Shown: positions 61,466-64,000 of the stretch, piece by piece
How positions within the stretch are numbered: position 1 is the first letter of the stretch
Layout of the letters: every line of letters begins with the position of its first letter
Origin: Corynebacterium accolens
Lineage (GTDB): Bacteria; Actinomycetota; Actinomycetes; Mycobacteriales; Mycobacteriaceae
Length of the DNA: 64,000 bases
Assembly (NCBI RefSeq): GCF_023520795.1
Contig: NZ_CP046605.1
Location: forward strand, 2,215,438 to 2,279,437
Reading direction: 5' to 3'
The notes under the pieces: model-generated
Seen by the model: the letters and a program-made list of their open reading frames with translations, nothing else
The model's database searches: none
What the model was told of the DNA's origin: nothing
Position numbers and translations under genes: made by a program

Positions 61466-62752
61466 ATGATGGACTCTGTTGAAACCACCTCCGGCAACGG
61501 AGACAAGGGCGGCCAGCAACTCGGCGCTTGGTCCGAGGTGGGCAAGCTCCGCCAGGTAATGGTCTGCCGTCCCGGCTTGGCACACGAGAGGCTCACTCCG
61601 AACAACTGCAAGGAGCTGCTTTTCGACGACGTCCTGTGGGTCGAGGAAGCACAGCGCCACCACGATGAGTTCGTAGCCCGCATGGAAGAGCGCGGCGTCG
61701 AGGTGCTACACATGCGAATTCTGCTGGAAGAAACGCTGGCGACCAAGGAAGGCCGCGAGTTCATCCTCGGCAACAAGCTATTGGATAAGAACGTCGGCGT
61801 GGGCGTGGGCAGCGAATTGCGCGAGTGGTTTAGCGAGCTGGACAACAAGACTCTGGCCCAACTTCTCATCGGCGGCGTGCCTTTCAACGAAATCCCCAGA
61901 GGCCTCGGCCACGGCGTCATCGACACCATGCGCAACGTGTACGCGCCCGATGAGTTCGCGCTGCGGCCCCTGCCCAATAGCCAGTTCTCCCGCGACAACT
62001 CCGCCTGGATTTATGGCGGCGTCTCCCTTAACCCGATGCGTCTTCCTGCCCGCCACCAGGAGACGATGCTCACGCGCGCTATCTACCGCTACCATCCGCG
62101 CTTTGTCAACGCATCCTTTGAGTTTTGGTACGGCGACACCGACGAGGACCCAGGCCTTGCCGCCCTCGAGGGCGGCGACATCATGCCGGTGGGCAATGGC
62201 GCAGTCTTGGTAGGCATGGGCGAGCGCACCACCTGGCAGGGCGTTAGCCGCTTGGCTAGCAACCTGTTCAAGGCCGGTGCGGCTGAGAAAGTCATCATCG
62301 CGGCAATGGCTCCGGAGCGCGCCTCGATGCACCTGGATACCGTATTCACCTTCCTCGACGCGGACAAAGCCACCGCGTATCCGCGCGTGGTGGATACCAT
62401 CCGTCCGCTGATTCTGCACCCCTCGGAGGATCACACGAAGCTGGAACTGGAAAGCCCGGACAAGCACTTCGCCACGGTGGTCGAAGAAGCGCTCGGCCTG
62501 GATAAGCTCCACATCGTCGAAACTGGCGGCAATTCTTATGCCGCCGCGCGTGAGCAGTGGGATGACGCCAACAACGTGGTTGCCTTGGAGCCCGGTGTGG
62601 TCGTGGCTTACGATCGCAACAAACACACCAATGCCAAGCTTCGCGACGCCGGCGTCGAAGTCATCGAGATCGGTTCCGCCGAACTGGGCCGTGGTCGCGG
62701 TGGCGGACACTGCATGACCTGCCCCATCGTGCGCGATGCAGTGGACTACTAA
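61466..62752 (+). CDS. arcA: Arginine deiminase
   Basis: 428 residues; ATG at 61466 or 61469, with AAAAAGGAAGG upstream. It hydrolyses arginine to citrulline and ammonia. The family landmarks are intact: [15 protein letters not shown] near the start, [10 protein letters not shown] near 172, EGGDIMPVG near 230, and the catalytic Cys in GGGHCMTCP near the C-terminus. A permease gene follows 15 bp later. The catabolic carbamoyltransferase and carbamate kinase genes are not in the window but may lie beyond its end. Ammonia release would raise pH and support ATP synthesis. Confidence 0.96.
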   Translation: MMDSVETTSGNGDKGGQQLGAWSEVGKLRQVMVCRPGLAHERLTPNNCKELLFDDVLWVEEAQRHHDEFVARMEERGVEVLHMRILLEETLATKEGREFILGNKLLDKNVGVGVGSELREWFSELDNKTLAQLLIGGVPFNEIPRGLGHGVIDTMRNVYAPDEFALRPLPNSQFSRDNSAWIYGGVSLNPMRLPARHQETMLTRAIYRYHPRFVNASFEFWYGDTDEDPGLAALEGGDIMPVGNGAVLVGMGERTTWQGVSRLASNLFKAGAAEKVIIAAMAPERASMHLDTVFTFLDADKATAYPRVVDTIRPLILHPSEDHTKLELESPDKHFATVVEEALGLDKLHIVETGGNSYAAAREQWDDANNVVALEPGVVVAYDRNKHTNAKLRDAGVEVIEIGSAELGRGRGGGHCMTCPIVRDAVDY

Positions 62753-62767
62753 GGGGAACACTAGCCG

Positions 62768-64000
62768 ATGACAACATATGACGCTGCCGCGCCCGCCGCG
62801 GACGAGACCGCATCTACTGCCTCCCCAGTAGGCCGCGAGGGCAAGAAGACCGAAGGTACCGCGCTGGGCTGGGTGCTCGCGCTCTTCGGCACCGCAATAG
62901 GCGCAGGTATCCTCTTCCTTCCGCTACAGGCGGGCACCTTTGGCTTCTGGCCACTGGCCTTTGCCACGGCGATCATCTTCCCGGTGGTTTACTTCTCCCA
63001 CCGCACCTACGCGCGCATCGTCTCGGGCGCTCCCGTCGAAGACCACGGACTCGACGTCCTCGAGCTAGTACGCAAGTACTTGGGGCGGCACACCGGCCTC
63101 TTCGTGGCATTGATGTACTCGCTGGCGAATATCCCCACGGTGTTCATCTATGCCATCTCTTTGACCAACGCCATCGACAGTTTCATCGTTAATCAGCTGC
63201 ACGGCCCATCCATTAACCGTTGGGTTCTTTCGGTCCTATGCGTGGGAATTCTAACCGGCATCGTCGCCATCGGCCGCAAACCCATGCTATGGCTGGCCCA
63301 AGCGCTGGTTTATCCGCTCATCATCTCGCTGGCTGCGACCTCGATTTACCTAATTCCGCAGTGGGATCTGCGTTCCTTCATGGAAGTGGAATACCAGGAT
63401 GGCAGCTGGCCGTATATCCTGCTGGGCTCCGTGCTGATTCTGCCGGTGCTTGCTTTCTCCTTCTCGCACATGGCCGGCCTCTCCCAATTCTCCGTGGATA
63501 TGCAGCCCACCTACGGCGAGCAGACGGAAAAGCGCGTTACCCGCATTGAGCTCTACACCGCAGCACTGCTGGTCATCTTCACGATGTTCTTCGTGTGGTC
63601 CTGCGTGCTCGCCCTCGGTGCCGACGGCATGAAGGAAGCAACTGAGCAGAACCTGCCAGTGCTCTCCTACTTCGCTAACGTCACCGGCGTACCGCTGCTT
63701 GCCTGGCTGGCCCCGATGGTCGTTATCTTCGCGATTATTACCTCTTACTTCGGCACCATGCTCGGCGCTGAGGAGGGCACCTCTTATGTGGTGCGCCTCA
63801 TCGCGCCGCGTACTGCGAACCGTTTGAACCGCCGCGGCCTGCTCACCATCGTCTACACGTTCATCTTTGTCACCGGCACGCTGGTTTCGGTGTTCAACCC
63901 GCCAATTCTCAACCTCATCTACTTGGTTGGTGGCGTCTTCGATGCGGTGCTTATCTTCCTGCTTCCGGTCTACATGTTCCACCGGGTCAAGGAGTACAAG
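62768..64000 (+). CDS. Amino acid permease, HAAAP (SdaC/TdcC) family, partial
   Basis: 411 codons without a stop; the gene runs off the window. After a 35-residue polar N-terminus, membrane segments begin with GWVLALFGTAIGAGILFLPLQA, the signature of the hydroxy/aromatic amino acid permease family (SdaC, TdcC). About ten segments are present. It is spaced 15 bp after arcA and likely co-transcribed, so arginine, citrulline or ornithine transport is inferred; classic ADI operons use an APC-family ArcD instead, and serine or threonine remains possible. Confidence 0.85.
   Translation, partial: MTTYDAAAPAADETASTASPVGREGKKTEGTALGWVLALFGTAIGAGILFLPLQAGTFGFWPLAFATAIIFPVVYFSHRTYARIVSGAPVEDHGLDVLELVRKYLGRHTGLFVALMYSLANIPTVFIYAISLTNAIDSFIVNQLHGPSINRWVLSVLCVGILTGIVAIGRKPMLWLAQALVYPLIISLAATSIYLIPQWDLRSFMEVEYQDGSWPYILLGSVLILPVLAFSFSHMAGLSQFSVDMQPTYGEQTEKRVTRIELYTAALLVIFTMFFVWSCVLALGADGMKEATEQNLPVLSYFANVTGVPLLAWLAPMVVIFAIITSYFGTMLGAEEGTSYVVRLIAPRTANRLNRRGLLTIVYTFIFVTGTLVSVFNPPILNLIYLVGGVFDAVLIFLLPVYMFHRVKEYK

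Noticed and set aside
1-64000. CRISPR array, rRNA genes, replication origin
   Set aside because: No regularly spaced repeats, rRNA motifs or DnaA-box clusters were seen.

Overview
The window is a chromosomal segment of a GC-rich actinobacterium, almost certainly a Corynebacterium, and gene content suggests a host-associated species. The evidence is an AftD-type arabinofuranosyltransferase locus matching the gene order of M. tuberculosis Rv0224c-Rv0237, a SpaABC-type sortase pilus operon with the C. diphtheriae gene order, a perfect McbR operator (TAGAC-N6-GTCTA) in front of sulfur genes, and a dcd/udg/alaT/Fe-S reductase neighbourhood like M. tuberculosis Rv0321-Rv0338c. Species is not assignable from the sequence alone.

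Layout. 1-5100: a histidine kinase and a response regulator with a 51-codon peptide gene between them, facing a cell-wall-anchored LANTG surface protein, then an 800-bp non-coding stretch. 5.1-10.2 kb: bifunctional proline catabolic PutA and an AI-2E-type exporter. 10.2-16.9 kb: pilus operon (major pilin, class C sortase, basal pilin, VWA tip pilin), with a ten-G tract ahead of it and a hairpin after the major pilin. 16.9-21.3 kb: sulfate activation genes cysHDN, an MTA/SAH nucleosidase, an McbR site and a shortened ferredoxin-NADP reductase; no sulfite reductase is present. 21.4-25.1 kb: heterodimeric ABC exporter. 25.1-27 kb: three overlapping genes for secreted or membrane proteins (DUF6230/DUF6114 type). 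27.3-32 kb: two MpaB/DUF2236 oxygenase paralogues around an aldehyde dehydrogenase and a shortened FAD protein, a candidate lipid-oxidation cluster. 32-41.8 kb: Fe-S reductase with a very long Ala/Pro tail, cation antiporter, DUF1707 protein, AlaT, YibE/F protein, UDP-glucose dehydrogenase, Dcd, tRNA-Gly.

41.9-46.4 kb is a small decayed mobile island: a frameshifted large serine recombinase, the 3' end of a second one, an unknown gene cleanly split by an IS256-family element with an 8-bp target duplication, and a phage terminase scrap. 46.4-59.6 kb is the envelope locus: VanW protein, NagZ/LpqI-type glycosidase, universal stress protein, DUF2613, AftD, acyltransferase, DUF3068 protein, polytopic protein, GT4 glycosyltransferase, methyltransferase, CPBP protease. 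59.6-64 kb is scarred: IS3 and cation-transporter remnants, a possible leaderless leader peptide with terminator, a small membrane protein, a broken partial copy of arcA, then intact arcA and an amino-acid permease running off the window.

Most genes are housekeeping or envelope functions. The parts least explained by known systems are the kinase-peptide-regulator unit at 108-2198, the oxygenase cluster at 27369-31962, and the possible attenuated leader at 60104-60203.
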